Source: Mantamonas sphyraenae
Lineage: Eukaryota; CRuMs; Mantamonadidae
Assembly: GCA_026936335.1 (NCBI GenBank)
Contig: JAPMXV010000052.1
Coordinates: forward strand, 1 to 64,000
Length of the DNA: 64,000 nucleotides
Direction of reading: 5' to 3'
The notes below the pieces were generated by a model, which saw only the letters and a list, made by a program, of their open reading frames with translations, did no database searches and was not told the DNA's origin. Positions 31,924 through 41,920 of the stretch are shown here, piece after piece (the stretch's first letter is position 1; each line of letters opens with the position of its first letter). Position numbers and translations under genes: made by a program.

Positions 31924-31985
31924 TTGCTGTGTCCTGCGCGGCGCACCTGGGAGCACACCAAAACAACGCAGCATTCAGCCCATTC
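31924..31985. promoter_or_regulatory. 62-bp bidirectional promoter region
   Basis: Only 62 bp separate the divergent start codons of the TPR membrane protein and NDUFAF7. No clear core motif is seen; shared regulation is inferred from spacing. Confidence 0.35.
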
Positions 31986-33278
31986 ATGAGCAAAAAGAAA
32001 AGCCTGGACCCTTTGGCCAAGGTGGCATCCACCATCCAAATCGACCGCTCGGGCCTGGTGTCTCCTGTGCGCGCAAGATCTGCAGAAGTGCTCGCAAAGA
32101 AGCAGCCACTCACACCGCTCGCAGAGGAGCTCGTGGGCCAGATCCAGACGCGTGGACCCATCAGCGTGGCCTCGTACATGCGCGAGGTGTTGTTGCACCC
32201 AGAACACGGCTACTACACCTCCAACGAGGTCTTTGGCGCCGCGGGCGACTTTGTGACCTCGCCCGAGATTTCACAGATGTTTGGCGAGCTCCTGGGTGTA
32301 TGGATGGTTGCCTGCTGGCGACAGCTTGGAGAACCGCCCCAGTTGAATGTGTTGGAACTTGGTCCGGGCAGGGGCACGCTCATGGACGACGTGCTTCGCT
32401 CGACGCGAGTGTTTCCTGCCTTTCAGAATGCCCTGCACGTTCATTTGGTCGAAGCGTCCTCCAAGATGCGGGACCAACAGAGCAAACGCATGGAGCAGCA
32501 CGTTGATGTGCCTGTGCAGTGGCACGACCGTCTGCCGTCGTCTCTGGAGAAGCCTGCCCCGGTCCTTCTTCTTGCACACGAGTTTCTCGATGCTCTGCCT
32601 GTGTTTCAATTCCAGTACACAGAGCGTGGCTGGTGCGAGCGCTTGGTCGATGTGGACGACAGTGCAGACTCTCCATACCATCTGCGCTTTGTGCTGAGCC
32701 CATCGCCCACGCCGGCTTCGCGTGCGCTCATGCCCAAGGATTTCCGTCCCAAGAAGGGCACCATGCTGGAGGTCTGCCCCGATGCCATCATGACGGTGCA
32801 AGACACGGCGGCACTGTTGCAGAAACACACCGGAGCGGCGCTATTTATTGACTACGGTGAGGACAAGCCGCAAGCAAACTCGCTGCAGGCCGTGCGCGCT
32901 CACAAGCACACCCATGTGTTTGATAGTCCCGGCAAGAGCGACGTGACGGCTCTTGTGGACTTTGCTTCACTGGCACACAACGCACGTGGTGTGTCACCTC
33001 CGCAACAGGCCGGCGGCGACTCTGGTCTGCTGCACGTGCACGGTCCGTTGGCACAGGCCAACTTCCTGGCCAATCTTGGCCTGGGGCCGCGTGTACATGC
33101 CCTTTTGGAACAGACCAAGGACGAGCCGGACAAGCAGCGCATGCTTGTATCACAGGCTGAGCGCTTGATCGACACCTCTAGCGACACGAGCATGGGCTCC
33201 CTGTTCAAAGCGCTTGCGTTGGCCAACATGCCTGACGCCGCCGAGTATGTGCCTGGCTTTGAGGTGTTCCGTAAATGA
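31986..33278 (+). CDS. NDUFAF7: NDUFAF7 (MidA) protein arginine methyltransferase
   Basis: Single exon, 430 aa, start ATG at 31986. The frame is open further upstream, but those codons overlap the divergent TPR gene and read as low complexity. The MidA/NDUFAF7 (SAM-MT, DUF185) blocks are intact: PISVASYMREVLLHPEHGYY, FGAAGDFVTSPEISQMFGELLG, the SAM-binding NVLELGPGRGTLMDD, the acceptor-side LLAHEFLDALPVFQF, FIDYGEDKP and the late LGLGPRVHALL. In animals the enzyme symmetrically dimethylates an Arg of NDUFS2 in the mitochondrial matrix and is needed for early complex I assembly. The basic N-terminus (SKKKSLDPLAKVASTIQ, then SPVRARSAEVLAKK) is a plausible matrix-targeting segment. Its presence implies rotenone-type complex I in this organism. 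Confidence 0.95.
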   Translation: MSKKKSLDPLAKVASTIQIDRSGLVSPVRARSAEVLAKKQPLTPLAEELVGQIQTRGPISVASYMREVLLHPEHGYYTSNEVFGAAGDFVTSPEISQMFGELLGVWMVACWRQLGEPPQLNVLELGPGRGTLMDDVLRSTRVFPAFQNALHVHLVEASSKMRDQQSKRMEQHVDVPVQWHDRLPSSLEKPAPVLLLAHEFLDALPVFQFQYTERGWCERLVDVDDSADSPYHLRFVLSPSPTPASRALMPKDFRPKKGTMLEVCPDAIMTVQDTAALLQKHTGAALFIDYGEDKPQANSLQAVRAHKHTHVFDSPGKSDVTALVDFASLAHNARGVSPPQQAGGDSGLLHVHGPLAQANFLANLGLGPRVHALLEQTKDEPDKQRMLVSQAERLIDTSSDTSMGSLFKALALANMPDAAEYVPGFEVFRK

Positions 33279-33541
33279 GCACAATGAACGAATTCCGAGA
33301 CGAGGCGCCACCTGCTCCAACACACTTGTTTTCTGGTTCGTTTGGAGAGAACAGTGAGCGATGGGCGTACAGAGAGTGGCCTTGCTGTGTCGGGAGGACG
33401 TGTGGCACACACTCGCCAGCACTCGCAGGCGAGGATGTGGCCGTGTGTAGGCCCCAGAGGGTGCAAGGTTTGGAAATGGCGACGGAACGCTGACGGCTTG
33501 AATCACCCCTCACAGACCATAGGACGAGGCGGGCGCAGTCG

Positions 33542-34207
33542 ATGAGCGGCGTAAATGGAGGCGGTAACGCGCAATACAACCAATCGGCGTCAAGCGACCT
33601 TCTAGCGATGCTAAAGAGTGCGTGAGGCGTGCAAGAGGCAGGCAGCCCGAAGCTGAGGAAAAGGCGCGGAGGGAAGAACTGACACAGGGCGGGCGCAAAC
33701 CACAGACGACGGTCAGGGTGGCCAAGGTTCCAATGCAGAGACAGACGATTTCCCAGCACTGGGCGGCCAGCCAATGGCGGGTGGCACATATGTACAGGCC
33801 AACGTGCAGAACGGCGGCTTCAGGAGAATGCACGGCGGCGAGAGCGACTTTCCACCCATCCAGGGTGGAGGCGACGACTTCCCGGCGCTGTCCGACACTG
33901 GAAGCAACGGAAGCGGATCACTGGGAGGTGGTCTGTCGTCAAACGGAGTGCAGCAAGTGCAGAGCAACCTATCGCGCGGCGGAGGCGGCGGAGGCGGCGG
34001 CGGAGGCGGCTACATGTACCAGCCGCAGCCGCAATCGTACCAAGCGTACAACCAGCAGCAGCGCCATCAGGGAGCCTATCAACAACACCAGCAACACCAG
34101 CAGCAACAGATCCAAACGCAAGCGTATGGCAACAGCCAGGGCAACACGAGCAAGAGCAGCAACGTAGGGGGCGGCAGCGGCAGCAGCAGCGGCAAGATGA
34201 AGAACAG

Positions 34208-34250
<43 letters not shown>

Positions 34251-34784
34251 GGAGGAGGAGGAGGCGACGATGACGAAGACTTGGGCAAGTGGGGCCTGCT
34301 GGGCCTTTTGGAAATGCTGCACAACTCGTACGCAGAACTGAATGGGACGGATCTGACGACACTGGGCCTCAATCTGAACAGCACAGAGGCATTGTACGCC
34401 ACATTCGGGTCGCCATGGAGCGGCACCCCGAGGCCGTCGATCCCAGAGTACGCCTTGCCGGCGTCGTACAGTACAAAGAAGATCCCGGAACCGAGTGAAC
34501 GCATGTCCAGCTTCACAGACGAGACTCTGATGTACCTGTTCTACTCCATGCCGGGCGATCAGGCGCAGCTCGACGCAGCGGCCGAGCTGGTCAAGCGCAA
34601 GTGGCGCTACCACAAGGACATGCGCGCCTGGTTCACCGTCAACCCGGGATCCGAGCCCGTGTCCATCAGCAACACAGCCGAGACAGGCAACTACATTGTG
34701 TTTGACCCGCAGTCGTGGGAAACGGTTAGGCAGGACGGCATCACAGTCGACATCAGCCAGGTTGAGCAGTTTGGCCTGCAGTAG
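33542..34784 (+). CDS. CNOT2: CCR4-NOT complex subunit 2 (NOT2)
   Basis: Exons 33542-33617 and 33706-34784 (88-nt intron GTGCGT...CCACAG, phase 1) give 384 aa. The first exon reads MSGVNGGGNAQYNQ and ends LLAMLK. The family N-terminal motif DFPALG appears just after the junction (DDFPALGG) and again as DDFPALSD about 45 residues on. A long Gly/Gln/Ser/Asn-rich linker separates it from the C-terminal NOT box (about residues 235-384): WGLLGLLEMLHN, then DLTTLGLNLNS, LYATFGSPW, a TLMYLFYSMPGDQAQL helix, AAELVKRKWRYHKD and YIVFDPQSW. This domain pairs with NOT3/5 on the NOT1 scaffold. The complex deadenylates mRNA and represses transcription and translation. The linker is encoded by AGC/CAA repeats. 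Confidence 0.94.
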
Positions 34785-34917
34785 CTGCCTGTTGCCTGTG
34801 TGCACATGGTCCAGCCATTGCATGACAGAACCTAGGCACATTCCACTCACATCACCAGCAATGCAAGAACTTCTTCCACATGGTTCGCCTTTTCCCGTGG
34901 GCTTGGCCAACCCAACC

Positions 34918-36120
34918 ATGTCCTCTGCCCTTAGGCGCAACGCCCGACTGCGCAGGGAATACCTGTATCGCCGAGGCATCCAGGCCAAGGTGAAGCTGGT
35001 GTCGGAGAAGAAGAAGCGAATCCGCAAGGCCATCCGAGCAGGCAAGCTGATCCCGGCCGAAGACAGGGACGATGAAGCGAAGCTGAGGCGAGAAATGCAA
35101 ATGGAAGACCTGGAACATGGCATTGGTAGGTGTGGAGACTAGTGACTCATGCATTTGCACCGACCCACCCACGCCCAGCGCGACGGAAAGAGAAATCCGG
35201 CGGTTCTCTCGCATGCCTAACCACGCCGCGCTCGCACAGAAAACGACGACGAGGTGATTGACATCGACGACGAGTATGCGCGTGCTGGCATCCAGGATCC
35301 ACGCGTGATGATTACATCAGCACGAAACCCCAGCAGCAAGCTGAAGCAGTTTGTCAAGGTGGGTTTGGCATGCGATTGTCGAACGGACTGCGCCCAGGGT
35401 CCCGACCGCGCTGACACGACGCATATCGTTCACACATGTCGTTCACAGGAGCTTTGTCTTATCTTTCCCGACGCACAGCGCATCAACCGCGGTTCATATG
35501 TGGTCAAAGAGCTTGTGGATGCGGCACGAGCCAACGACGTGACGGATTTGATCGTCGTCCACGAGCATAGGGGTAAGCCCGACGGCATGATTGTGTCGCA
35601 CATGCCCTACGGTCCCACAGCCTATTTTGCACTGAACAATTGCATCATGCGCCACGAGGTTGACGAGGATAACCACGTGCCGCTGGTGCGTCCGCACCTC
35701 ATTTTTGAAAACTTCACCACCCAGCTTGGCCAACGCGTGCAGACCATGCTCAAACACCTTTTCCCGCCTGCCAAAGAGGATGCCAAGCGTGTCATCACAT
35801 TTTGCAACAACAACGACTACATCTCCTTCCGGCACCACCTGTATCAAAAAGCCGGTCCCAGCAAAGTGCTCCTGAAGGAGATGGGCCCGCGTTTCGAGCT
35901 CATGCTCTACTCCATCAAACTGGGCACACTCGAACAAAAGGAGGCAGAGAGCGAGTGGGCTCTGCGACCGTACATGCGAACGGCACGATACCGCAGCGCA
36001 CTCAGCGACAAGCCCTTCGCCTTTGACGACGGCGCCACCACCATTCCCGACAGCGACGAAAAGGGCACGTCCTCCTCCTCCTCATCTTCATCTTCATCAT
36101 CGTCTTCACGACGAGGATGA
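34918..36120 (+). CDS. IMP4: U3 snoRNP protein IMP4
   Basis: Exons 34918-35125, 35240-35358 and 35449-36120 encode 332 aa. Introns are 114 nt and 90 nt (GTAGGT...GCACAG; GTGGGT...TCACAG), phases 1 and 0. The N-terminus RRNARLRREYLYRRG matches IMP4 and fixes the start at 34918. The Brix domain follows: DPRVMITSARNPSSKLKQF, the NRG signature (RINRGSYVVKELV), LIVVHEHRGKPDGMIVSHMP, GPTAYFALNN, RVITFCNNNDYISFRHH, and GPRFELMLYSIKLGTLEQ. IMP4 acts with MPP10 and IMP3 in the small-subunit processome to stabilise U3-pre-rRNA pairing in the nucleolus. A Ser-rich tail is added relative to animals. Confidence 0.96.
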
Positions 36121-36173
36121 GGATACATGGGTGCTCAGACGCAGCCAAACCTGCTTTTCGTCGACTCTCTCCC

Positions 36174-38502
36174 ATGCTTCACGTTGGCAAGGACGATTCG
36201 GAGGCCACCGAAGAAGAAATTAAGACCACGTTCCGTCGTATGGCGGGCAAGCATGCCAACAAGGTAAAAATTTGGTGGGCCCAGGTGCCCGAGTTGTCGG
36301 TGCGTGCGGTGACGTCCAGATTGCTGACGCGGAGCTGCGGCACCCTGCCGCATGGATCGATGGCCACAGGAGTGCTTTGACTGTGGCAAAAAGTCGCCTA
36401 CGTGGGCATCGGTGACGTACGGCGTGCTCATCTGCTACGAGTGCTCCTCCACGCAGCGAAGCCTGGGAACGCACATCACCTTTGTGCGGTAAGTCCCTCC
36501 AAGCGTTTCCGCCGTCGTTTTCCCGCACAAACCCCGCTAACCCGTCCACATGGCCTCCGACGTGCCCCCGTCCCCGGCCCTCGCCACAGTTCGACGTCTT
36601 ACGACAAGTGGACGCGCAAGCAGCTGCATCGTATGCTTGCAGGAGGTGAGTTGTCACACACGTCGGGGTCGATTGAATTCTCGGGTGAAGCCGCGCTTGC
36701 ACGTCACACCGTCATCCGTCCGCTGCAGGCCGCACAACGCGCCTTGGCACGTCGCATTGATCGAAAAGGAGCCATTGCTGCTATGACAACGGTCACATGG
36801 CGGATGGAGGTCGTGCATGTGGACGTGGCGGGCGTGTACAAGGCGCGTGTTCCAGAAACGTGACGCTCGTCCGACGCTGCCCAGCACCCACACGTGGCAG
36901 TGTGGCGAGGAGGAGGTGCCTAACGTGTGGCAACAGGAACTTTTGGCCGCACCTGCGAGAGTAACACCCGCTCACATGGCACATGAGCTCGCGCACACAG
37001 GAAACGCGAATGCAAAGTCGTTCTTTGCCAAGCACGGCGCTGGGTCGATCAACGACGCTCGGGACAAGTACACATCGCGTGCAGCGCAGTTGTACAAGGC
37101 CCAGTTGGACAAAAAGACAACCCAGAGCGCCAACGAGGAACTGGTGAGCAAGGAGGACGAGGAAGAGCAAGGCTACTCTGTGGTGTCGCCCACCACAAGC
37201 TCGTTCTTTCTGGAACACTTTGCAGACCAGGAGAGCAGCAGTGGCGACCTGGAAGGCGATGGCAGCAGCGTAGGCAGCGGTAACACAAGCACAACCACGA
37301 CCACTACCGCCAGCGCGTCCAAAACAAGCAAGCAGGGAGCAGATCTCGACGCCGACCTTGTGCAGAGCCTGTCCTTCTCGCTGAGCCAGGACAAGGAAGA
37401 TGAGGGCGACGAGGACACAGAGACGCAGAACAGCAATAGCAGCAGCAAGGTCAGCCCCAAACCGCGCGCAGGGCTGGGTGGCGCACGTGCTCCGTCCCCC
37501 GCCGGCACCACGTCTCTTGCGAGGCTGGGCGGAAGGCGCAAGCCCACGCGTGGTCTAGGCGGAGCACGCAAAGGTCGTGGCCTGAGTGCAGGTGTGGCAC
37601 GTACCAAGAGTGGCAGCCTGACCGCAAACAAGACCAGCGTCAACTTTGACCAGGCCTTCCAGCAGGCCAACACGCTCGACCAACAACGCGCCATGAATTC
37701 GCAGCGACAACAGCAGCAGCAGAGTGTCGGCAAAGGAGCGCAAGCAGCCTTGGTGGGCGGCATGGGCGCTGCAGCCTCGCTGGGTACCATGGACGACGAC
37801 GACGAGGAGAAGCCCACGCCGCAGGACGCCGACGTCGATGCCTTTGTCTCTGGAGCAGCTGCAAAGGACAACAGCTGGGGCAAGGCGGACGACTCGTGGG
37901 ACCGCGACGCGTTCTTTGACAACGCAGGACGCAGCGAAGGTGCTTTTGGAGGCAGCGCAGGCTACTCGTCCCGCTTTGCCGACGTGGACGACAGCGTCTC
38001 GACTGCACAAAAGGCCCACACACAGAGTGGAAGCAGTGGCTACACGTCGTATTCGGGGAGTGGCTCGGTGTACAGCTCGAGCACAGTGGAAAAGGCAAGC
38101 TCGTTCCGCGAAGGTCTGCAACGGCAGCAACAGACCAACCGCAACACAGGAAGCGGAAGCGGGCGCACAAAGGACGAGGATTTCAAGGCACGCTTTGCCA
38201 ACGCCAAGGCCATCAGCAGCAAGATGGTGTTTGGCAAAGAGGAGGAGAAGGACGAAGAGGCGAACAAGCGGCTGCATTCTATGGACGGTTCGCGCGGCAT
38301 CTCCAGCGCAGACCTGTACGGTTCGCGGGAGCGCACCACCAGCAGTGACTCTTACGACGCCGTGGATCTCATGGGCAAGATTGCAGCCCAGGCTCGCGAC
38401 GACGTGAGTGCTCTGGGCAGCAGCGTCGGCTCTGCCGTCGGCTCCCTCAGCGACATGACCAACAACTGGCTTGAGCAGGTGCGCGGAGGCATGAGCCCGT
38501 GA
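36174..38502 (+). CDS. ArfGAP2/3 (Glo3-type) GTPase-activating protein
   Basis: Exons 36174-36263, 36370-36488, 36590-36645 and 37001-38502 encode 588 aa. Introns are 106, 101 and 355 nt with GTAAAA, GTAAGT and GTGAGT donors and CACAG acceptors, phases 0, 2 and 1. The ArfGAP zinc finger is split over exons 1-3: [18 protein letters not shown], then ICYEC, the Arg finger in QRSLGTH, and [14 protein letters not shown] across the third junction. The Glo3 regulatory motif near the C-terminus is intact ([28 protein letters not shown]), which separates this from ArfGAP1. Such proteins trigger Arf1 GTP hydrolysis on COPI vesicles at the Golgi. The middle is Ser/Gly-rich with basic clusters ([20 protein letters not shown]). 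A C-terminal amphipathic segment could sense membrane. Confidence 0.93.
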
Positions 38503-38576
38503 CAGGAGCGAGAACAGCAACAACAACAACAACAACAACAACTGAGCCACGTTTGTTCCACACACCCCACACGCCC

Positions 38577-39694
38577 TCACTGCGTCTTGCTGCCAAGCCC
38601 CTCAGCGCTGTTGCGCAGGCGCATGAGTTGGTAGTCTCGATAGACGACGCAAGAGAGCACAAGCTTGATGAGCGCATAAACCAGCGCTGCAAAGCCGCCC
38701 ACCTGAGCGATGCGAGCCACCCAGTTGACTCGGCTCACCCACTCGTACATGTACACGTCCCTGGCGAGGCGGATGACGACCATCGAGTCGCTGGCCGAGG
38801 CACTGGTCGATACATAGTCCGTGCGTGCAGATGCCACCAGCTCCTTGCGAATCAGGTCGCCGTAGCGGTTGAGATGGTTGGGATCGGTTTCCAGCGGATG
38901 GGTCGACAGGACCAACGAGCCGCGGTTCACGGTCTGGCTCTCTGGGGCCGCCAGCACAGAACTTGCACTCGCGTCCTGCACGCCCTGGAAAATGACCGCC
39001 TCCTTGTCGATGGTTGCCACGCCGCGCAGGGTCACCTCCGTCTTCTGCCCTGTGCTCACCTCCACCGTCTCCACCATTGTTCCGTTTCGGTTAACGCTCT
39101 GCAAGACAACCGACACTGTGCATGTGCATGTGTGTGCATGCGTACGACACCGCATGGTTTGTCCGTACGTCACCGCAAGCGTCGCCCGTGTGGTGTCAGT
39201 GAGCCGCGCCAAATTCTTCAGCGCGTCTGTGTAGGCTTAGCGCCGTTCGCACGCCGCTTTCTCCACCTACGCGTGTCTCCCATGGGCAACGAAGGCGCAA
39301 TCACTCGCACGCCTGTGCTTTCTCCCTGTGTGTAGCACAGCCTCGTTTGAGTCCTTCCCACGGTCGAGGTCGACGTCGAGTTGATTCCCGGCAGCAACGA
39401 GCAAAGCAGCTCGCCTTTGTATTCCTGAGTCAGAATGATCGTGCCGCAGTTGCCGCTGGCACACGATGCAGTCACATTCAACGGGAACTGCGAACCACGT
39501 GCCTCCCGCACCAGCAGGTTTGTGGCAAGCTGTGTGGTCTCAAACTGAATGCAGAACAACGCCACCGCCAGCAGCAGGAGATAGCCGCCCACTTCCACCC
39601 ACAGCTCATTCCTTCGGTTTAATACTTTGTCCATGGTGTAGCGCGGAAACGGCTCCGTCGCACGGATGTACACACGCCCTGCGTCCTCGCTCAT
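38577..39694 (-). CDS. Two-TM protein with conserved-looking Cys loop, unknown
   Basis: Exons 39694-39311 and 39098-38577 give 301 aa. The acceptor (TTGCAG) and phase 0 are clear; the donor is GTGCGA at 39310 or, less likely, GTGATT six bases on. A short cytosolic N-terminus is followed by a hydrophobic helix at about residues 32-52 (VGGYLLLLAVALFCIQF). An exoplasmic region of about 170 residues has four Cys (CASGNC; LLC; LCYTQG), N-glycosylation sequons (NVT, NST, NGT) and beta-type sequence. A second helix near residue 265 (FAALVYALIKLVLSCVVY) precedes a basic tail. The two-TM, ectodomain-between topology resembles several ciliary and ER two-pass families, but I recognise none. Its start lies 41 bp after the stop of the BRCT gene on the same strand. 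Confidence 0.7.
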
Positions 39695-39735
39695 CTCGCA
39701 AAAGTGGCTTGACCCCACTCGCGCAACAGCTCTTC

Positions 39736-41675
39736 TCAAGCCCACGACACCTCGTACGCCTCTACGTCCACGTCCTTCGGGTTCTTCAACGCCGCGTCAA
39801 ACACATAGTCTGCCAAGATCACCTTGCAGCCGCCGTTACTCTCTAGCAGCCTCTTGGTCTGCCTGTCCAGCGTGCTCCCATCTTCAGGCACAAGCACGTA
39901 GTCACATGTCAAGCGATTGCTTGATCGGATGACCTGTGGCAGCACAGAACCTCCGCCTGCTGCGATGACCCGCTGCATCACGGAGCGGCTTGGACGCACG
40001 CCGTCGGTCACGGCAAAGCGCAGACCATGAAACACCCCTTGCTCCAATGCACGGTGGTGCTCAAAGCATCGCATCCAGATCTCCGTGCCCTCCTCCGTCT
40101 TCATCATCGCCGTGCTCTTTGAGTCTGCGTCCTTGGGTCCCCACAGGTGTTTCTTCTCCTCCGGCCACTCGCCCGTCTCCTCGGCCGCGCTGATGAAGGT
40201 CGACTTCAGCACCGGGATCCCACGCAGCACTGCACACAGAAACTTCTCGTTCCTGTGCAAACTTGGCATCACCACGTGCGTTGTGTCGTCGTTCAGTCTG
40301 TGCTCCATGTCAAACTCCGCATCTCCCATCCTTGTGCACACGCTCCCGTAGTACGCCTTCTCTTCGCGCGTGCCTCCAAACTGCACCAGCATCCCCGATC
40401 CCTCCTCTCCGGCAGACTCGTACCCATCCTTTCCTGTCTCTTCGTACTCGCCCTCCTCCACGTTCACCTCCTCCTCCTCCTCCTCCTCCTCCTCCTCCTC
40501 CTCTTTCTTCTTCTTTTGTCGGCTTTTTGTTTGCTTCGTACTTGCTGTGCGTTTGCCTTTGCTTTTGGTTGTCGTCGTCTTTGCAGCTTTGCTCCCCTTG
40601 GTCTCGCTGCTGCTGCTGCTGCTGTTGTTTGCCGGGGATGCCAGCGTTTTGGATTTTCCCGCCAACCCAGCGACACGCCGCTTCTTCTTGGGTGCAGGCG
40701 CTGCCTTTCCCTTTGGGTCGCTCGCCCCGGTGTCCCCATGGTCAGGTTTGTCCTCCTCCAGCTCCTGTGCCAGTGTCTCCTCTTCAACCTCGTCCTGTGT
40801 CGCAGCATCTACGATTTCCCGGTCCAGTTCCCGCTTCCGCTTCGGCGCCTTCTCAGCCTCCTTCTCCGCTTCATCCTCATCCTCCTCCATGTCTGGCGTG
40901 CCCATCACCTCCTCAGAATCCTGCGAGTTTGACACGTCGGCCTCTTCCGCCACGCTTCGCTTCCGCTCCTGCTGGAACGCCAGCCGGCGTGTTCGAGCTT
41001 CCGCCAGCTGCCCCTTGGACAATTTCTGCCCGACTTGCGAATACTCCTCCTCTGGAACAGGCTGTCAGCTGCATTGTTCCCTTGCACTCCACACAATTGG
41101 CCCCTCTCAAATCCCATCTCTCCTGACTTACCCTTCATCTTCTTCCAGTACGTCACCGTGTCCTCCAACCACAGGTGGTTGACAATGATCACGCCCCACT
41201 CCAGCGCCTTGGCGTACTTTTCCGACGCTTCGCTGTTTGCCACGAGGTGTGTGGTGACCCCGTTTGCCATACTGCCCGACACCTCGGCTCCGCTCAATTT
41301 GGCAAGCTGCTGCAGAGCCCTACGTGACGCTCCTGCATAACCTGTCAACGAGATGCTCACCGAGTCCAGCTCCGGCACGGTGACTCCGTCCGCATACGCA
41401 GGGTAGTACGCCACAGACTCGGTGTGGTCCACCAAATGCTTCTGTTTCACGCATTCCGTCAACCAGAAGAAGCTCACCGTCGCCACGTCCCTGTCTAGAG
41501 CCTCCTGGAACAAACCGTGCTGTTCCCGACACAGCAAGTAGTCGCACGTGCTCGCGTCAAACTTTGCCTGCATCTTCCCGCCCAATTCCGTTACCACCTT
41601 TGCCAGCTGCGCCTGCTCTGATCCGTAGTCCATCGCTGTTGCCAGCACCAGGCCACTCAGTACTGCTTTGCTCAT
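39736..41675 (-). CDS. Four-BRCT DNA-damage-response protein
   Basis: Exons 41675-41132 and 41051-39736 encode 619 aa. The 80-nt intron (GTAAGT...TTCCAG, phase 1) joins KKMKE to EEYSQVGQKL. Two BRCT modules occupy residues about 1-95 and 100-180. Each has the Gly-Gly turn or equivalent and the hallmark Trp (SFFWLTECV; VNHLWLEDTV). A 200-residue linker is Lys/Arg-rich with nuclear-signal-like KKKRR and KRKRE stretches, followed by a long poly-Glu run. Two more BRCT modules form the C-terminus (about 420-510 and 525-619: FLCAVLRGIPVLKS; FHGLRFAVTDG...CKVILADYVFDAAL). BRCT pairs bind phosphoserine peptides on damaged chromatin. The layout resembles PTIP, Brc1/Rtt107 or TopBP1-type adaptors, but assignment to one of them is not possible by eye. 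Confidence 0.86.
40466..40503 (-). repeat. CTC microsatellite (poly-Glu)
   Basis: About twelve CTC units (GAG on the coding strand) encode the poly-Glu run in the linker of the BRCT protein. Confidence 0.92.
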
Positions 41676-41920
41676 CTCTAGGGTTTGTTTTGCTGACACC
41701 TGCGCTGCGCACGCGCGCACACACCCAACGACCAACCATCCCACGACCAACCATCCATCCATCCTATATATTCCTCGACCTCCCTGCAAAACAACTGTTC
41801 ATTTCGCTCTGAAATCCCCCGACTTTCGCGCTCCACGAGAACCTCTCGCCCCGCAGCAGCACGCCATACCTCCACACACGCCAAACACGCCACACACGCC
41901 ACACACGCGTCAACACGTGT

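Noticed and set aside
36646-37000. Extra exon inside the 355-nt ArfGAP intron
   Set aside because: Frames cross it, but direct joining of GG at 36645 to NANAKSFF at 37001 gives the exact family motif, leaving no place for added residues.
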